Shown in pieces: positions 18,431 through 28,419 of a stretch of DNA of 64,000 bases (position 1 is the stretch's first letter; every line of letters starts with the position of its first letter). Origin of the DNA: Aerococcaceae bacterium DSM 111022. Its GTDB lineage: Bacteria; Bacillota; Bacilli; Lactobacillales; Aerococcaceae. The stretch is from assembly GCA_015863195.1 (NCBI GenBank), contig JACBXO010000007.1, positions 1 through 64,000 on the forward strand, written 5' to 3'. Made by a program: the position numbers and the translations under genes. The notes beneath the pieces were generated by a model that did no database searches, was not told the DNA's origin, and worked only from the letters and a program-made list of their open reading frames with translations.

Positions 18431-19276
18431 ATGACTTTAAAACTAATTTGTATTGATTTAGACGAGACATTGTTAAGAACAGACAAAACTTACGACGTGG
18501 ATCGTTTCAAAACGGTACTAAAAAAGTTGGAAGACAAAGGAATCATGGTCACTATCGTCACTGGGAATGCCTATCAAAAAGTAGAACACTACTTTGATCA
18601 AGAAGAGCTGGAAACGTTATATTTCTGCTGTGATAATGGTAATGCAATTATGAAAAAGGGTCAGCGTCTACATTCATTTTCATTAGGACCTGATACAGTT
18701 AAAGGTGTTGTTCGCTATCTAAATGATTACCCAGAATATTCACCACTCGCTTCAATTAACGATATTAGCTATATTGGTGCTAATAGAAAAGATGCCTACG
18801 AAGCCATCCAAAAATATAATCCAAGATTGGAAGTAGCCGAAAGTCTAGATTATATTCCTTTAGAAGATGGCGTCAATAAAATTGCGATTTATAGTAGTAA
18901 TGAACCATTAGAAAAGAACAAACGCTTAGCCAAAACAATTACCGACAAATTCGAAGGTGTAGCATCGGTTACATCTGGTGATGGCTGGGTAGATGTTTAC
19001 CATAAAGACGGTGGTAAAGGGGCTGCTGTCAGTTATCTCCAAGATAAGTATGGTATTACTTTTGACGAAACGATGGCATTTGGAGACAGCTTAAATGATG
19101 CGTCAATGATGTTAAAAGTAAAGTATAGCGTCTCAATGTCTAACGCCGATCCTGATTTAGTAGCATTAACACATTACCAAATTGGATCAAACAAAGATCA
19201 ATCAGTTATTAGTCTACTTGAGAAATTAGTCGAACAAAAAGATTTATCATTCATGGAAGAATATAGAATTAAATAG
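18431..19276 (+). CDS. Cof-type HAD hydrolase
   Basis: 281 aa from the ATG after GGAGG. Catalytic DLDETLL (residues 9-15), a C2 cap and GDSLNDASM near the C-terminus define a Cof/IIB HAD phosphatase acting on small phosphorylated molecules such as sugar phosphates or FMN; the substrate is unknown. Probably co-transcribed with the ECF S component. Confidence 0.9.
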   Translation: MTLKLICIDLDETLLRTDKTYDVDRFKTVLKKLEDKGIMVTIVTGNAYQKVEHYFDQEELETLYFCCDNGNAIMKKGQRLHSFSLGPDTVKGVVRYLNDYPEYSPLASINDISYIGANRKDAYEAIQKYNPRLEVAESLDYIPLEDGVNKIAIYSSNEPLEKNKRLAKTITDKFEGVASVTSGDGWVDVYHKDGGKGAAVSYLQDKYGITFDETMAFGDSLNDASMMLKVKYSVSMSNADPDLVALTHYQIGSNKDQSVISLLEKLVEQKDLSFMEEYRIK

Positions 19277-19291
19277 AATGTGAGGAGAGCT

Positions 19292-19618
19292 ATGGCAAAA
19301 AAACGCTCAAAGAAAAATCAAAAAATGAACGAAGACGATTTCGTCAAAATTGATGTCTACTATTTACCCAAAGAACAAGCAGAAATGTACCGAGTGCTTC
19401 GAGAAGTGGTTAAGGAAGAAGTCATTGAGTGGGCTCAAAATCAATTCGCTACAGTAAAATTGGAAAGTGACGCAGAAGAAGGCGAAGGAATCTATGCTTA
19501 TAATGAAGCAAATGAATTAGTGTTCACTTACTATCTCAACCCAACAAATATTTCCCAAGCCCAAAAAGCACGCGACAAAGAACAACTGCCAACTTACCTC
19601 GAAACATTGATCAAATAA
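19292..19618 (+). CDS. Small hypothetical protein, lysine-rich N-terminus
   Basis: 108 aa; not recognised. Basic N-terminus (MAKKRSKKNQK), then a compact acidic/mixed domain with no membrane segment. ATG 19292 follows GAGGAG; a GTG at 19280 lies in front of that site. Last gene of the ECF S-HAD unit, followed by a terminator. Confidence 0.7.
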   Translation: MAKKRSKKNQKMNEDDFVKIDVYYLPKEQAEMYRVLREVVKEEVIEWAQNQFATVKLESDAEEGEGIYAYNEANELVFTYYLNPTNISQAQKARDKEQLPTYLETLIK

Positions 19619-19622
19619 AAAT

Positions 19623-19675
19623 AAAACAGAACTGAGTTATCACTTTGTGTGAATATCTTAGTTCTGTTTTTTATT
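19623..19675 (+). terminator. Terminator of the ECF S-HAD unit
   Basis: Stem AAAACAGAACTGAG paired with CTTAGTTCTGTTTT and a T-rich tail. 19680-19867 has no further gene or signal that I can support. Confidence 0.85.
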
Positions 19676-19867
19676 TTTGGTGTTTTTAAGTTGTGAGTTC
19701 ATGTGCGAATGTACCATTAGTTAAAGATATTATAACGAAAAAGGATGTCGTGATTGTAAATTTAAAGCTGCAGTGATCGTTGCTCTTTAGAGCACTATGA
19801 GCTTACATGCGAGGATATTGTTTGTTAGAAATCAGACTCCAATTTAAGATAAATAAAGAAAACTAAC

Positions 19868-20872
19868 TTATAAGTTTAAAACTTCTTCATATACTTCCTT
19901 TAGCTGCTCGCCAATATTTTCTAGAGAACGTTCACGAGCCACTTCATAAGCATTATCACTAAGTTTAGGTAGTTTTCCTTGGTAAGCTGTTTTGATCAGT
20001 CGTTTAAAGTCAGCATAATTTTTTGCTTTATGAGTATGAACACCGTCAATCAGCCAATCATCGAAAACAGGAATATCTCTAACAATAAATGGTGTGCGTG
20101 AAGCCGCTGCTTCTAAAGCAGGTATTCCTTCCGTTTCTTCATACGTTGGGAAAATATATAGATCAGTTGCCTGAAGCGCTAAACGTATAATGTCATTCTC
20201 TACATATCCAGCAAAATGCAAGTTAGGCAACTCAGTTGCAACAGCATCTTGGATGTGTGATGGAATCATATTTGAATTTGTAAAACCAAACCAAATAAAT
20301 TTAACTTCAGGTAAGTCTTTCGCTAATTGGACAAAGTCTAAAATCCCTTTGCGTTCTAAATATAAGCCAATACCCATAACAATGAAATCATCATTACAAT
20401 ATTGAGGATATGCTTTTGAGAATTGCTTACGTGCGTCCGGAATCGGTTGGAATTTGTTTAAATCAATACCGTTAGAAATGGTATGCATAGGTTGATTAAG
20501 GCCATATCCTTGTAATAGTTTTTTAGAGTAAGGCGTAGGAGTAACAATGATGTCCCCTAATTGATAACATTTAATTAACCATTGTTTGAATAATGGCGCT
20601 ACGATATTTGAAAAACGAAATGATTGTTTAAAGTCTTCTTCAGTTGAATGAGCATGATAGACTACTTTCTTTCCACTTTTCTTAGCCTTTTTTGCTAAAT
20701 GATAAGACTGTGGGAAGTAAGTATTAATATGCAAAATATCATAATCATCATCAGGATCGAGGGTATAACTAACATCTGTTGAATCTAAGGCTTTCATTTG
20801 ATGTTTAATTGCTTTTCCTAATCCAGATTTTTCAATTCGATTTAAATGTCCACTATTTAATAAAACTTTCAT
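19868..20872 (-). CDS. CpoA/LafB-like glycolipid glycosyltransferase (GT4)
   Basis: 334 aa GT-B fold enzyme of family GT4. The EETEGIPALE segment holds the EX7E motif (Glu246 and Glu254). The HAHSTEEDF, LFKQWL and TISNGID stretches closely resemble pneumococcal CpoA, which adds galactose to glucosyl-diacylglycerol in the glycolipid anchor of lipoteichoic acid. Acts at the inner membrane face. The first glucosyltransferase of that pathway is not adjacent. Confidence 0.82.
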   Translation of the reverse strand: MKVLLNSGHLNRIEKSGLGKAIKHQMKALDSTDVSYTLDPDDDYDILHINTYFPQSYHLAKKAKKSGKKVVYHAHSTEEDFKQSFRFSNIVAPLFKQWLIKCYQLGDIIVTPTPYSKKLLQGYGLNQPMHTISNGIDLNKFQPIPDARKQFSKAYPQYCNDDFIVMGIGLYLERKGILDFVQLAKDLPEVKFIWFGFTNSNMIPSHIQDAVATELPNLHFAGYVENDIIRLALQATDLYIFPTYEETEGIPALEAAASRTPFIVRDIPVFDDWLIDGVHTHKAKNYADFKRLIKTAYQGKLPKLSDNAYEVARERSLENIGEQLKEVYEEVLNL

Positions 20873-21183
20873 AGAATACTCCTCCTCAATTCCTCACGCA
20901 TATTATATCACACGAATGTTTTAAGCTATATTATTAAGCTATTTAATAATAATTAATTTTATGTAACGCAACTTTTAAGATAATAATAAGAAATATACGA
21001 TGAGAAATTTTGTAATAATAGTATCTCATTAATAATAAATACGAGTCATTGTGAAAAGTATGTTAAATATGTAACAGATAAAGTAACAGTTATTTCTATC
21101 TGTTTCATTTTTGTTTTTCATAAGCAGCAAGGGGTTTCAAGAATTATTTTATATAAAAATACACAAAATTCTTTAAAATATGA

Positions 21184-21212
21184 TACACATTTGTGAAACG
21201 ATGTGCTATAAT
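21184..21212 (+). promoter_or_regulatory. Putative pflB promoter
   Basis: TATAAT at 21207-21212 with a weak TACACA 17 bp upstream. The spacer holds TTGTGAAA, one half of a Rex (NADH sensor) operator, but the second half is poor. A second TTGTGAAA lies near 21052 and an ACAGATA/TATCTGT hairpin near 21076-21103. The 20880-21268 gap has no gene. Confidence 0.5.
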
Positions 21213-21268
21213 AAATTTACAGATAAGACGAATGGCATACTTTTATAAATCTGGAGGAGGAAAAAGAG

Positions 21269-23536
21269 ATGACAACATCTTTTAAAGAATTTAAACAAGG
21301 AACTGCATTCCAACAATGGGATGGTTTTACAGGTAAGGAATGGCAAACAGAAGTAAATGTTCGTGACTTCATTCAAAAAAACTACACAGAGTATACTGGC
21401 GATGATAGCTTTTTAGCAGGCCCGACTGAAGCAACAAATGAATTATGGGCTCAAGTAATGGACTTGACTAAACAAGAACGCGACGCAGGTGGCGTTTTAG
21501 ATATGGATACAAAAGTTGTATCGACTATCACTTCACATGGTGCTGGATATTTAGATCAAGATAAAGAAACAATCGTTGGTGTTCAAACAGATGAGCCTTT
21601 CAAACGTTCATTACAACCATTTGGTGGTATTCGTATGTCAGAGCAATCTGCTCATGCATATGGCTATGAAATTGATCCAGAAGTGTCACATATTTTCCGT
21701 GAATACCGTAAAACACATAACCAAGGTGTTTTCGATGCTTACACTCCTGAAATGCGTAAAGCACGTTCGAATAAAGTAATTACTGGTTTACCAGATGCTT
21801 ATGGTCGTGGACGTATCATCGGTGACTACCGCCGTGTAGCTTTGTATGGTGTAGACTTCTTAATGGCGGAAAAATTACATGAATTCAATAATAATTTCGG
21901 TACAACAATGACACCGGATATCATTCAATTACGCGAAGAAATGAGCGAACAATACCGCGCATTAAACGAATTGAAAGAATTAGGAGAAATTTACGGCTTC
22001 GATTTAAGTCGTCCAGCTGAAACTGCTCAAGAAGCAATCCAATGGTTATACTTAGGATATTTAGCAGCGGTTAAACAACAAAATGGTGCGGCAATGTCAT
22101 TTGGTCGTACATCAACATTCTTAGATATTTATATTCAACGTGACATCGACAAAGGTTTAATTACTGAAGAAGATGCACAAGAAATGATTGACCATTTAGT
22201 AATGAAATTACGTATTGTAAAATTTGCTCGTACACCAGACTATAACGAATTATTCTCAGGAGACCCAACTTGGGTAACTGAATCAATCGGTGGTATGGGA
22301 ACAGATGGACGTTCATTAGTAACTAAGAACTCATTCCGTTTCTTACAAACATTAAAAAATATGGGTACTGCACCAGAACCAAACTTAACTGTTTTATGGT
22401 CACCTTCATTACCAGAAGGATTCAAACGATTCTGTGCACATATCTCAATCGCAACATCATCAATTCAATATGAAAATGATGAAATCATGCGCCCATTATA
22501 CGGTGATGACTATGGTATCGCTTGTTGTGTGTCTGCAATGGAAATTGGTAAACAAATGCAATTCTTCGGAGCACGTGCGAACTTAGCGAAAACTTTATTA
22601 TACGCAATCAACGGTGGTGTAGATGAGGTTACTGGTCAACAAGTAGGACCTAAATACCAAGGTATTGATAGCGAGTACTTAGATTATGACGAAGTAATGG
22701 AAAAATATGATGCGATGATGGATTGGGTATGTGAGTTATATGTTAACTGCTTAAACATTATCCACTATATGCATGATAAATATTCATACGAAAACTTAGA
22801 AATGGCATTACACGATACTAAGGTATTACGTACAATGGCTACAGGTATTGCTGGATTCTCAGTTGCAGCTGACTCATTATCAGCAATTAAATACGCTAAA
22901 GTAAAACCAATTCGTGATGAAAATGGAATCACAGTTGACTTCGAAATCGAAGGAGACTTCCCTAAATATGGTAACAACGATGATCGTGTTGACCAAATCG
23001 CGATTGACTTACTGAAAACATTCATGACTAAAGTACAGAAAACACCTACTTACCGTAATGCTGTTCATACAACATCAATCTTAACAATCACATCAAACGT
23101 GGTTTACGGTAAAGGTACTGGTGCTACACCAGATGGTCGTGAAGCAGGTGTACCATTCGCACCAGGTGCTAACCCAATGCACGGTCGTGACGAAAACGGA
23201 GCATTAGCATCATTATCATCAGTAGCTAAATTACCATATGAATACTCATTAGACGGTATCTCAAACACATTCTCAATCGTTCCTAAAGCATTAGGTAAAG
23301 ATGAAGAAATGAAAGAGGATAACTTAGTGTCAATGTTAGACGGTTATGCAATTCAAGGTGGACACCACTTAAACATTAACGTGTTTGACCGCGCAACATT
23401 ATTAGACGCTATGGAACGTCCGGAAGAGTATCCACAATTAACAATTCGTGTATCAGGTTACGCAGTTAACTTCGTAAAATTAACTCGCGAACAACAATTA
23501 GATGTTATTAACCGTACAATGCATGCTGAAATGTAA
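21269..23536 (+). CDS. pflB: Formate C-acetyltransferase (pyruvate formate-lyase)
   Basis: 755 aa. Active-site Cys419-Cys420 in [12 protein letters not shown] and the radical-bearing Gly730 in RVSGYAV identify PFL, which splits pyruvate and CoA into acetyl-CoA and formate anaerobically. Strong GGAGGAGG site. Activated by the PflA encoded just downstream. Codon use is highly biased, as expected for an abundant enzyme. Confidence 0.97.
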   Translation: MTTSFKEFKQGTAFQQWDGFTGKEWQTEVNVRDFIQKNYTEYTGDDSFLAGPTEATNELWAQVMDLTKQERDAGGVLDMDTKVVSTITSHGAGYLDQDKETIVGVQTDEPFKRSLQPFGGIRMSEQSAHAYGYEIDPEVSHIFREYRKTHNQGVFDAYTPEMRKARSNKVITGLPDAYGRGRIIGDYRRVALYGVDFLMAEKLHEFNNNFGTTMTPDIIQLREEMSEQYRALNELKELGEIYGFDLSRPAETAQEAIQWLYLGYLAAVKQQNGAAMSFGRTSTFLDIYIQRDIDKGLITEEDAQEMIDHLVMKLRIVKFARTPDYNELFSGDPTWVTESIGGMGTDGRSLVTKNSFRFLQTLKNMGTAPEPNLTVLWSPSLPEGFKRFCAHISIATSSIQYENDEIMRPLYGDDYGIACCVSAMEIGKQMQFFGARANLAKTLLYAINGGVDEVTGQQVGPKYQGIDSEYLDYDEVMEKYDAMMDWVCELYVNCLNIIHYMHDKYSYENLEMALHDTKVLRTMATGIAGFSVAADSLSAIKYAKVKPIRDENGITVDFEIEGDFPKYGNNDDRVDQIAIDLLKTFMTKVQKTPTYRNAVHTTSILTITSNVVYGKGTGATPDGREAGVPFAPGANPMHGRDENGALASLSSVAKLPYEYSLDGISNTFSIVPKALGKDEEMKEDNLVSMLDGYAIQGGHHLNINVFDRATLLDAMERPEEYPQLTIRVSGYAVNFVKLTREQQLDVINRTMHAEM

Positions 23537-23559
23537 TTAACTAATTACAACCAGATTTT

Positions 23560-23592
23560 AAATCAGTCTGCCTTTATAGCAGGCTGATTTTT
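23560..23592 (+). terminator. Terminator between pflB and pflA
   Basis: Stem AAATCAG/CTGATTT with inner CTGC/GCAG and a T run. It would let pflB be made in excess of pflA. Confidence 0.8.
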
Positions 23593-23629
23593 TATTAAAC
23601 TTTTCATAATCAAAACAAGGGGGATAAAT

Positions 23630-24409
23630 ATGACAACGACAACAGCAACAGAACCTATTATTGGACGTGTCCATTCTCTAGAGAGTTTCGGTTCCGTTGA
23701 TGGACCTGGTATCCGTTTCGTCAGTTTCTTACAAGGATGTAGAATGCGCTGTGAGTTCTGCCATAACCCTGATACTTGGAAAATCAATTCAGGTACACCA
23801 TACACACCACAACAATTATTCAATGAGGCAGTAAAATACCGTCCTTATTGGGGGAAAAAAGGTGGGGTAACTTGTTCAGGTGGTGAACCACTTTTACAGA
23901 AAGAATTCATTTTAGAATATTTTAAAATTTGTAAAGCCAACGGTGTAACAACAACGATTGATACCTGTGGTGGAGTATTCTCAAGAGATCCAGAATATCT
24001 TGAAGTAATGGATGAACTATTAGAGTATACAGACTTAATCTTATTAGATTTAAAACAAATCAACCCAGAACGCCATAAATCATTAACTATGATGCCAAAT
24101 GATCATATTATCGATTTCGCAAATTACTTAAAAGAAAAGAATCAACCAATCTGGGTTCGTCACGTATTAGTACCATCACGTACTGACTTTGACGAAGATT
24201 TAGAAAAATTAGGTCTCTTCATCGAATCACTTGGAGACATCGTGAAAAAAGTAGAAATCCTACCTTATCACACAATGGGTGTTTACAAATATAAAGAGCT
24301 AGGAATCAAATACCCACTTGAAGGTGTCCCTTCACCAACTGCAGACCGCGTTAAGAATGCTGAACGTCTATTAAAAGTAGATCAATACCAAGGCTACCGC
24401 GATATGTAG
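23630..24409 (+). CDS. pflA: Pyruvate formate-lyase activating enzyme
   Basis: 259 aa radical-SAM protein. CRMRCEFC gives the CX3CX2C cluster ligands, and GGVTCSGGEPLLQ is the SAM-binding GGE region. Generates the glycyl radical on PflB. Downstream of pflB with a terminator-like hairpin between, and a strong terminator after it. Confidence 0.96.
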   Translation: MTTTTATEPIIGRVHSLESFGSVDGPGIRFVSFLQGCRMRCEFCHNPDTWKINSGTPYTPQQLFNEAVKYRPYWGKKGGVTCSGGEPLLQKEFILEYFKICKANGVTTTIDTCGGVFSRDPEYLEVMDELLEYTDLILLDLKQINPERHKSLTMMPNDHIIDFANYLKEKNQPIWVRHVLVPSRTDFDEDLEKLGLFIESLGDIVKKVEILPYHTMGVYKYKELGIKYPLEGVPSPTADRVKNAERLLKVDQYQGYRDM

Positions 24410-24430
24410 TAACTAAATAATTAGTATGCC

Positions 24431-24484
24431 CCGTCCCAGTACGCACTGACTGCCAGTTTAGTGTGTGCTGGGGCGGATTTTTTG
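24431..24484 (+). terminator. Terminator of pflA
   Basis: Long stem 24431-24449 with 24458-24476 (CAGTACGCACTGA with TTAGTGTGTGCTG, several G-U pairs) and seven Ts. The repeat array starts only 19 bp later. Confidence 0.85.
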
Positions 24485-24502
24485 GGTTGGAGGTATGTGA
24501 TA

Positions 24503-24950
24503 TCAAAACTAAGAGAGAAGTTAGCGTCTAGTTTTGACAATCCTCCTGATTTGTCAAAACTAACAGAGCAATCAGTGTCTAGTTTTGACGATCCTCCTGA
24601 TTTATCAAAACTAACAGAGCAATCAGTGTCTAGTTTTGACGCCTCTCCTGATTTGTCAAAACTAACAGAGCAATCAGTGTCTAGTTTTGACGTTCCTTCT
24701 GATTTATCAAAACTAACAGAGCAATCAGCGTCTAGTTTTGACGCCTCTTCTGATTTATCAAAACTAACAGAGCAATCAGCGTCTAGTTTTGACAATCCTC
24801 CTGATTTATCAAAACTAACGGAGAAATCAGCGTCTAGTTTTGACGATTCTTCTGATTTGTCAAAACTAACAGAGAAATCAGTGTCTAGTTTTGACGTCCC
24901 TTCTGATTTATCAAAACTAACAGAGAAATTAGCGTCTAATTTGAAAAGAG
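24503..24950. repeat. 51-bp tandem array A (TCAAAACTA/TAGTTTTGA arms), nine units
   Basis: TCAAAACTA recurs at 24503, 24554, 24605, 24656, 24707, 24758, 24809, 24860 and 24911, an exact 51-bp step. Each complete unit also holds the inverted arm TAGTTTTGAC about 17 bp later, so arms alternate in orientation. Because 51 is 17 codons, both strands stay open: plus strand 24497-24967 from a GTG after GGAGG would give 156 aa of a 17-residue repeat (SKLTEQSVSSFDDPPDL), and the minus strand is open too. I treat it as a DNA/RNA repeat; translation is possible but unproven. Confidence 0.9.
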
Positions 24951-25034
24951 AATATAAAAACACTTAAAGAAAACGTATTCATTTTTCAACTTTTTGAATA
25001 AAAGGGTTATTTATATAGTAGAGGTGATTTTACA

Positions 25035-25949
25035 ATGAGAAAGAAACCGAATAATTTAATCCGACTAGAAAGCTTGTACCCTAGAATGTTTTTTGATAAA
25101 GGCTTATATAATTATCTTAAGCGGCTTAGAACAGGATATTTATTTGAACAAATTATAGATGAAATTTTCGAAACCTATAACTATGAATGGATTATAGTTA
25201 AAGGATTTGGATTTAAGGAGAAGTATCAAAATGTATTTCAGATAGATTTATTGATATTTACTGGAAATAAGGTGCTTCATTATGAGATTAAGGCTTATAA
25301 GGATCCGGTAATTTATAGAGGAAATATATTTGAGATTATTATAAAAGATAGTAATACAGAAAAAAGTAATGAAAATAGGGAAGTAATAACATACAAAAAT
25401 CCAATAGAACAATTAAATGAGAACAGAATTTACCTTGCTCAATTGTTTGAAAAGCTTAATATAGAACTGCCAATAGAATCGTATGTTATCTTCGCTCATC
25501 CAAACTACTATATTTATGAGTTGCCAGCTGGACAGCCCTTCGTTTTTCGTGGGCAACTCCAAAATCATATTGAAGAAATTAAAAATACCATATCTCCTGC
25601 TACTGAAGTTACACAAAACTATGTTAGCTACCTAGAACAGCACAATCAAGATATCACTAAGGATGACTATCAAATACCAAATTATACATTTGAATCTTTG
25701 GGCAAGAAATTGATGTTACCATGTTGTGAGAACCACATTGTACATATCACAAAGCATCAATACCTAATAAACTGTCAAAGTTGTAATCGTAGATTTACAA
25801 TGAAAGAAATAGCAGAACATGCTGTTTTTGAATATCAGCAGCTGTTCAATCAGTCTCCTACTTTAAATCAGTTATATGGTTGGACCAACAAAATATTTTC
25901 TAGGCAAAGACTACATTCCTGGTTCTACAAACAGAAAAAAGAAGGCTAG
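25035..25949 (+). CDS. NERD-domain (nuclease-related) protein
   Basis: 304 aa. QIDLLIF (69-75) followed by HYEIKAY with Glu84 and Lys86 gives the D..ExK arrangement of the NERD domain, a restriction-endonuclease-like fold. A cysteine/histidine cluster (CCENH, then NCQSC) near residues 230-260 looks like a zinc ribbon. NERD proteins are thought to act on DNA but few are characterised. The gene is AT-rich compared with neighbours, stands alone next to repeat array A, and ends inside its own terminator hairpin. Weak GAGGTG site before the ATG. Confidence 0.8.
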   Translation: MRKKPNNLIRLESLYPRMFFDKGLYNYLKRLRTGYLFEQIIDEIFETYNYEWIIVKGFGFKEKYQNVFQIDLLIFTGNKVLHYEIKAYKDPVIYRGNIFEIIIKDSNTEKSNENREVITYKNPIEQLNENRIYLAQLFEKLNIELPIESYVIFAHPNYYIYELPAGQPFVFRGQLQNHIEEIKNTISPATEVTQNYVSYLEQHNQDITKDDYQIPNYTFESLGKKLMLPCCENHIVHITKHQYLINCQSCNRRFTMKEIAEHAVFEYQQLFNQSPTLNQLYGWTNKIFSRQRLHSWFYKQKKEG

Positions 25950-25962
25950 ATTGCCTTCTTTC
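25934..25962 (+). terminator. Terminator overlapping the NERD stop codon
   Basis: Stem GAAGGC/GCCTTC around the TAG stop, with a short T tract. Confidence 0.55.
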
Positions 25963-25983
25963 AAATCGCCGAATTCGAAGCAA

Positions 25984-26013
25984 CAAAAAAAAGAGAAGGC
26001 CATCCGCCTTCTC
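25984..26013 (-). terminator. Terminator of the glyoxalase II-like gene
   Basis: Stem GAGAAGGC/GCCTTCTC with eight Ts on the minus strand. Confidence 0.85.
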
Positions 26014-26041
26014 CTCTTTACTCACAATCTCCAAACAATCC

Positions 26042-26743
26042 CTAGAACCCATCCCTAATATCTCTCAACGATTTAAACTCCTCAACCGACTCAGCACGTA
26101 GGAACAAGTTAACCTCACGTTCGCGGCCAACTGTACTAGGTAGACTCGGCTCACCAGCATCACGCAAAGCAACAACTTCTTCAATCGCCGCCGCAACCGC
26201 ATCATTATCCGGCTCAACTGACTGCGCAAAACGTAAGTTAGTCATCGTATATTCATGACCAGCATAAACTTTCACGCCATCATCCAATCCAGCAAAATAC
26301 TGCATTCCCTCAACCGCAGCATCGTAGTCGCCCGTAAACACACGTCCGCAACCACCGTAAAACAACGCATCACCGCTAAATAACGCATCTGCCATCAAGT
26401 AACTAACGTGCTCTTCTGTATGCCCAGCAGTCCGCGCCACTCCAACTTCAACGCCCCATAACTCAAAGGTATCACCGTCACATACTACTTCCGTAGCCAG
26501 CGTGCTCACTTCAGTTGGTCCATAAATCGGCACTTCACCAAACTTTTCAACAACCTCACGCACGCCACCAATATGGTCGTCATGTTTATGCGTCAGTAAT
26601 ATCGTGTCTAAAGTTAAATCATGCGCGTCCAAATACGCCACAACTGGCTTAGCTTCACCAGGATCGACCACAATCGCACGCCCATTATCCACAACTGTCC
26701 AAATATAATTATCATCAAACGCAGGAATAGCGACAATCTCCAT
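26042..26743 (-). CDS. Glyoxalase II-like metallo-beta-lactamase fold hydrolase
   Basis: 233 aa. THKHDDHIGG (51-60) is the HxHxDH zinc motif; AGHTEEHVSYL, FSGDALFYGGCGR and AGHEYTMTNL supply the other ligands as in hydroxyacylglutathione hydrolases. Would hydrolyse thiol esters such as S-lactoyl adducts. Composition is strikingly different from neighbours: rich in Ala, Val and Asp with C-ending codons, suggesting transfer from a higher-GC source. Confidence 0.87.
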   Translation of the reverse strand: MEIVAIPAFDDNYIWTVVDNGRAIVVDPGEAKPVVAYLDAHDLTLDTILLTHKHDDHIGGVREVVEKFGEVPIYGPTEVSTLATEVVCDGDTFELWGVEVGVARTAGHTEEHVSYLMADALFSGDALFYGGCGRVFTGDYDAAVEGMQYFAGLDDGVKVYAGHEYTMTNLRFAQSVEPDNDAVAAAIEEVVALRDAGEPSLPSTVGREREVNLFLRAESVEEFKSLRDIRDGF

Positions 26744-26836
26744 TCAAATCACTCCTTTTCTCAAGTATAGGTAATTCTAAACGGTGAATCAACTGATTAG
26801 ATGTGGTACAATAACCAAGACAAAAAGGAGGCTATT

Positions 26837-28219
26837 ATGGCTACAGATACACATACATTAAAAAAGAACGAATATTACGACGGTGTCGTCGTTGACCTAA
26901 CCTCGAAAGGCCAGGGCGTTGTCAAAATCGACAACTACCCATTCTTCATCGAAGGCGTTATACCAGGCGAGAAGGTACATTTCAAAGCAATTAAACTTAA
27001 TAAAAAGTATGGTTTTGGAAGACTTATCAGAATTGATGAATCAAGTCCAGATAGAGTCGAAATCACTGATCCAGTGGGTCGACAAATCGGCACGATGACA
27101 TTACAGCACATGTCGTATGATGCTCAGCTGCAATTTAAACAAAAATTAGTAAGAGATGCTTTTTACAAATTAGGTGGCTTTGAAGATATCGAAGTTCGTC
27201 CAACAATTGGAATGGAAGAGCCATGGGGTTACCGCAATAAAGCGCAAATTCCAGTCCGCGATATCAAAGGCCAACTAGAAACAGGCTTCTACCGCCGCGG
27301 AACGCATAATTTAATTCCTGTGGAAAACTTTTATATCCAAGACCCTGAAATTGACAAAATTATTGTCACTATCCGCGACATTATGCGTGAATACCATGTG
27401 CAACCTTATGATGAGAAAACTGTAAAAGGTGAGTTACGTCATATTATTGTTAAACGTGGACACTATACAGGACAAGTAATGGTTACACTAGTTCTAAACA
27501 GAAAATCGCTTCGTAACCAGCAAGCGATTGTGGAAGAGATTGTTGAACAAGTACCCGGATTAGTCAGTTTAGTTGCCAATATTAACACGAAAAATACCAA
27601 TGTTATTTTAGGTAAAGAAAACAAAGTACTTTGGGGACAAGAACACTATGAAGATGAAATGCTGGGCTTAACTTTACGCATCTCACCAAATTCATTCTAT
27701 CAAGTAAACACTATCCAAGCAGAACGTTTATACCAAGAAGCAATTAACGCTGCAGGTTTAACTGGTACAGAAACTGTTTTAGACGCTTACTCTGGGATTG
27801 GCTCAATTAGTTTAGCTTTAGCGCGCGAAACTGCAAAAGTTTACGCAATGGAAGTAGTACCAGAAGCCATCGAAATGGCCGAACATAATGCTGCTCTTAA
27901 CGAAATCACCAATGCCACTTTTGAAGTAGGTAAAGCAGAAGAAGTATTACCAAAATGGCATGAAGAAGGGATCAAGTTCGACGTAGCGGTCGTTGACCCG
28001 CCAAGAAAAGGGCTTGACGAAGCATTTATCGAAACGCTGGTCACACAACAACCAGAACGCATCGTTTATGTATCGTGTAACCCAGCCACATGTGCAAGAG
28101 ACTGCCGCCTAATCGCAGACGCAGGCTACGAAATTCAACACGTCCAACCAGTAGACCTCTTCTGTCAAACAACACATACTGAGTCAGTCGTTTTGCTGAC
28201 AAAGAGCAAAGCGATGTAG
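26837..28219 (+). CDS. 23S rRNA (uracil-C5)-methyltransferase, RlmD/TrmA family
   Basis: 460 aa from the ATG after AAAGGAGG. An N-terminal TRAM-type beta barrel (YYDGVVVDLTSKGQGVVKI), a SAM-binding LDAYSGIGSISLAL motif, VVDPPRKGL and the catalytic cysteine in YVSCNPATCARD identify the family. Gram-positive members methylate 23S rRNA uracils (RlmCD). First and last stretches of the gene are C-rich at third positions while the middle is AT-rich. Confidence 0.9.
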   Translation: MATDTHTLKKNEYYDGVVVDLTSKGQGVVKIDNYPFFIEGVIPGEKVHFKAIKLNKKYGFGRLIRIDESSPDRVEITDPVGRQIGTMTLQHMSYDAQLQFKQKLVRDAFYKLGGFEDIEVRPTIGMEEPWGYRNKAQIPVRDIKGQLETGFYRRGTHNLIPVENFYIQDPEIDKIIVTIRDIMREYHVQPYDEKTVKGELRHIIVKRGHYTGQVMVTLVLNRKSLRNQQAIVEEIVEQVPGLVSLVANINTKNTNVILGKENKVLWGQEHYEDEMLGLTLRISPNSFYQVNTIQAERLYQEAINAAGLTGTETVLDAYSGIGSISLALARETAKVYAMEVVPEAIEMAEHNAALNEITNATFEVGKAEEVLPKWHEEGIKFDVAVVDPPRKGLDEAFIETLVTQQPERIVYVSCNPATCARDCRLIADAGYEIQHVQPVDLFCQTTHTESVVLLTKSKAM

Positions 28220-28352
28220 TCAACAAATTACGAATGACTTATGCGATAGCTGTCGGAGAACGAGGAGTCATACGACGAAGAGATCCGAGAACAGCGAAGC
28301 ATAGACTAGAGTTTAGAGCTTCCAACTAAAGTGCACTAAATCATACTAAAAC

Positions 28353-28397
28353 AAACAACCTATCCAATCGATTCGAATCGGCTGGATAGGTTGTTTT
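28353..28397. terminator. Bidirectional terminator, rlmD-like/aldolase
   Basis: Stem AACAACCTATCCA/TGGATAGGTTGTT between converging genes. The 28220-28350 stretch before it holds no gene. Confidence 0.88.
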
Positions 28398-28419
28398 GTT
28401 ACATTCAATATTTTAATAA

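Noticed and set aside
21052-21205. Rex operators upstream of pflB
   Set aside because: Two TTGTGAAA half-sites are present but neither has a matching second half, so I list only a tentative promoter.
24421-24963. Minus-strand 180-aa repeat protein through array A
   Set aside because: Openness follows from the 51-bp step and the palindromic arms; no ribosome site, and the frame begins and ends at the array.
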